64,000 bases of DNA from an uncultured Pelagibacteraceae bacterium (GTDB lineage: Bacteria; Pseudomonadota; Alphaproteobacteria; Pelagibacterales; Pelagibacteraceae): contig CACDZM010000002.1 of NCBI GenBank assembly GCA_902557215.1, forward strand, positions 1-64,000, in the 5' to 3' direction. Under the pieces are notes generated by a model. It saw only the letters and a program-made list of their open reading frames with translations, did no database searches and was not told where the DNA came from. This document shows, one piece after another, positions 62,661-64,000 of this stretch. Each line of letters opens with the position of its first letter. The first letter of the stretch is position 1. Position numbers and translations under genes: made by a program.

Positions 62661-64000
62661 ATGAAAAAAACAAAAATTGATCACTATACAGACAAAGAAG
62701 CTTTGGATTTTCACAGTCATAATAAGCCAGGAAAAATTGAGATTACCTCCTCAAAAAATATGACCACAAAAAGAGATCTCGCTCTAGCTTATTCACCTGG
62801 AGTAGCAGCACCAGTAAAAGCTATAAGTGAAAATCCAGAAAGCGCATTTGACTATACAAGTAAGGGAAATCTTGTTGCAGTAATAAGCAATGGATCTGCA
62901 ATTTTAGGAATGGGGAATTTAGGAGCATTGGCATCAAAGCCTGTAATGGAAGGAAAAGCTGTTTTATTTAAAAGATTTGCAGACATTGACTCGATAGATC
63001 TTGAAATTGACTCAGAAGATCCCGACGAGATAATTAGAAGTATAAAAAATTTTGCTCCAAGTTTCGGAGGTATAAATCTAGAAGACATCGCGGCCCCAGA
63101 CTGTTTTATAATTGAGGAAAAACTGAAAGAAATTTTGGATATTCCTGTCTTCCACGATGACCAACATGGAACAGCAATTATCACAACTGCAGCATTACTA
63201 AACGCACTTGACATAACTAAAAAGAAAATTGACAAAGTTAAAATAGTTGTCAATGGTGCAGGAGCATCAGCTATGGCATGTGCAAATTTATTTAAAAAAA
63301 GTGGAGTGCCACAAAAAAATATTACAATGGTTGATAGAAAAGGAGTAATTTATACCGGACGAGAAAATTTAAACCAATGGAAATCAGCACATGCTATTAA
63401 AACTGAAAATAGAACTTTGACTGATGCAATTAAAAATGCTGATGTGTTTCTAGGATTGTCAGCTAAAGGCGCTTTAACTAAGGACATGGTAAAAAAAATG
63501 AATGATAATCCAATTATATTTGCATGTGCAAATCCTGACCCAGAAATAAAACCTGAGGAAGTAGAAGAGGTTAGAGATGACGCAATTATTGCTACTGGAC
63601 GTTCAGATTATCCAAACCAAGTAAACAACTTAATTGGTTTTCCGTACATATTTAGGGGTGCATTAGACGTAAGATCGAAAGTAATAAATGAGGAGATGAA
63701 AGTAGCTGCGGCACATGCGATAGCTAATTTAGCCAAGGAAGAGGTACCAGATGAGGTTGTTGCAGCTATGGGAGGTGAAAGACCACATTATGGAAAAGAC
63801 TATATTATTCCCTCAACATTTGACCCAAGATTAATAAGTGTCATTCCAGCAGCGGTAGCTAAAGCTGCTATAGATACAGATGTTGCTAGGATTAATATAA
63901 AAGATTTTGAAACTTATAAAGACCAGTTAAAGCAAAGACTAGATCCAACGGTTACAATCATGCAAGGGATAAATAATTATATAAAGAAAAAATCAAAAAA
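62661..64000 (+). CDS. maeB: NADP-dependent malic enzyme, 3' end outside window
   Basis: Oxidative decarboxylation of malate to pyruvate. The first about 446 codons are visible. It begins MKKTKIDHYTDKEALDFHSH, then DLALAYSPGVAAPVKAI near residue 41 and NIEDIAAPDCFIIEE-type malate-binding sequence near 140. HDDQHGTAIIT near 165 and the NAD(P)-binding VVNGAGASAMAC near 195 follow. Bacterial MaeB proteins of about 750 residues carry a C-terminal phosphotransacetylase-like domain; by 64000 the frame has entered the segment after the malic-enzyme domain, so that domain is expected beyond the window. Confidence 0.95.
   Translation, partial: MKKTKIDHYTDKEALDFHSHNKPGKIEITSSKNMTTKRDLALAYSPGVAAPVKAISENPESAFDYTSKGNLVAVISNGSAILGMGNLGALASKPVMEGKAVLFKRFADIDSIDLEIDSEDPDEIIRSIKNFAPSFGGINLEDIAAPDCFIIEEKLKEILDIPVFHDDQHGTAIITTAALLNALDITKKKIDKVKIVVNGAGASAMACANLFKKSGVPQKNITMVDRKGVIYTGRENLNQWKSAHAIKTENRTLTDAIKNADVFLGLSAKGALTKDMVKKMNDNPIIFACANPDPEIKPEEVEEVRDDAIIATGRSDYPNQVNNLIGFPYIFRGALDVRSKVINEEMKVAAAHAIANLAKEEVPDEVVAAMGGERPHYGKDYIIPSTFDPRLISVIPAAVAKAAIDTDVARINIKDFETYKDQLKQRLDPTVTIMQGINNYIKKKSK

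Overview
The window is a very AT-rich, densely packed chromosomal segment of a streamlined alphaproteobacterium, almost certainly of the SAR11 clade (Pelagibacterales). I infer this from the base composition, the very short or overlapping intergenic junctions (many TAATG and ATGA stop/start overlaps), and typical alphaproteobacterial gene orders: mutM-rpsT-dnaA-dnaN, ubiE-ubiB-coaBC-dut, irr/fabA-fabB-fabI, SUV3-like helicase-fdxA-carD, and tsaB-fur-miaB-phoH-ybeY-lnt-metK. Nearly all genes are core housekeeping genes. I see no insertion sequence, prophage, CRISPR array or rRNA operon, and two tRNA genes.

Layout. 1-6000: gltB (3' end outside the window) and gltD on the minus strand. 6000-13500: uppP, an EamA exporter, a pyruvate dehydrogenase pair whose E1 carries its own lipoyl domain, and a thiolase. 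13500-18350: tRNA-Arg, small ORFs, a PaaI thioesterase, then helicase-terB-fdxA-carD. 18350-20430: a tiny hyperbasic peptide gene, an acyl-CoA synthetase and tRNA-Leu. 20480-24110: membrane, redox and quinone genes (DedA-like, DsbB, Coq7, HIG1, TlpA-like) with an HNH nuclease and an esterase. 24139-27588: argH, a 44-residue LptM-like lipoprotein, lysA, plsC. 27585-31542: dnaN, dnaA, rpsT, mutM. 31575-36677: ubiE, ubiB, coaBC, dut, a MoeB/ThiF-like gene and an SH3 protein. 36700-43188: an iron and oxidative-stress block (Zn-ribbon peptide behind two Fur-like sites, DUF2061, a 2OG-Fe hydroxylase, katG, irr) running into fabA-fabB-fabI. 43189-44447: an accessory-looking interval with two tiny ORFs, a long AT hairpin and a secreted polysaccharide lyase. 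44444-51070: pnp, rpsO, rbfA, infB, nusA. 51071-58388: metK, lnt, ybeY, phoH, miaB, fur, tsaB, and a polysaccharide deacetylase on the other strand. 58381-64000: a Bax-like glucosaminidase, nfuA, trpS, murJ and the start of maeB.

The best candidates for something new are small. First is a 25-residue Lys/Arg/Ala peptide gene at 18374-18451, with its own promoter-like sequence, a 5' inverted repeat, a strong Shine-Dalgarno and a terminator shared with a CarD that itself has a 100-residue Lys-rich tail. Second is an intrinsic terminator in the nusA leader that looks like an attenuator. Third is the tandem Fur-like operator in front of a cysteine-rich peptide, together with a near-perfect Irr box in front of katG. 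Fourth is the peptide-coding interval between fabI and the polysaccharide lyase. All functional statements are inferred from sequence features and family knowledge; nothing was computed or searched.
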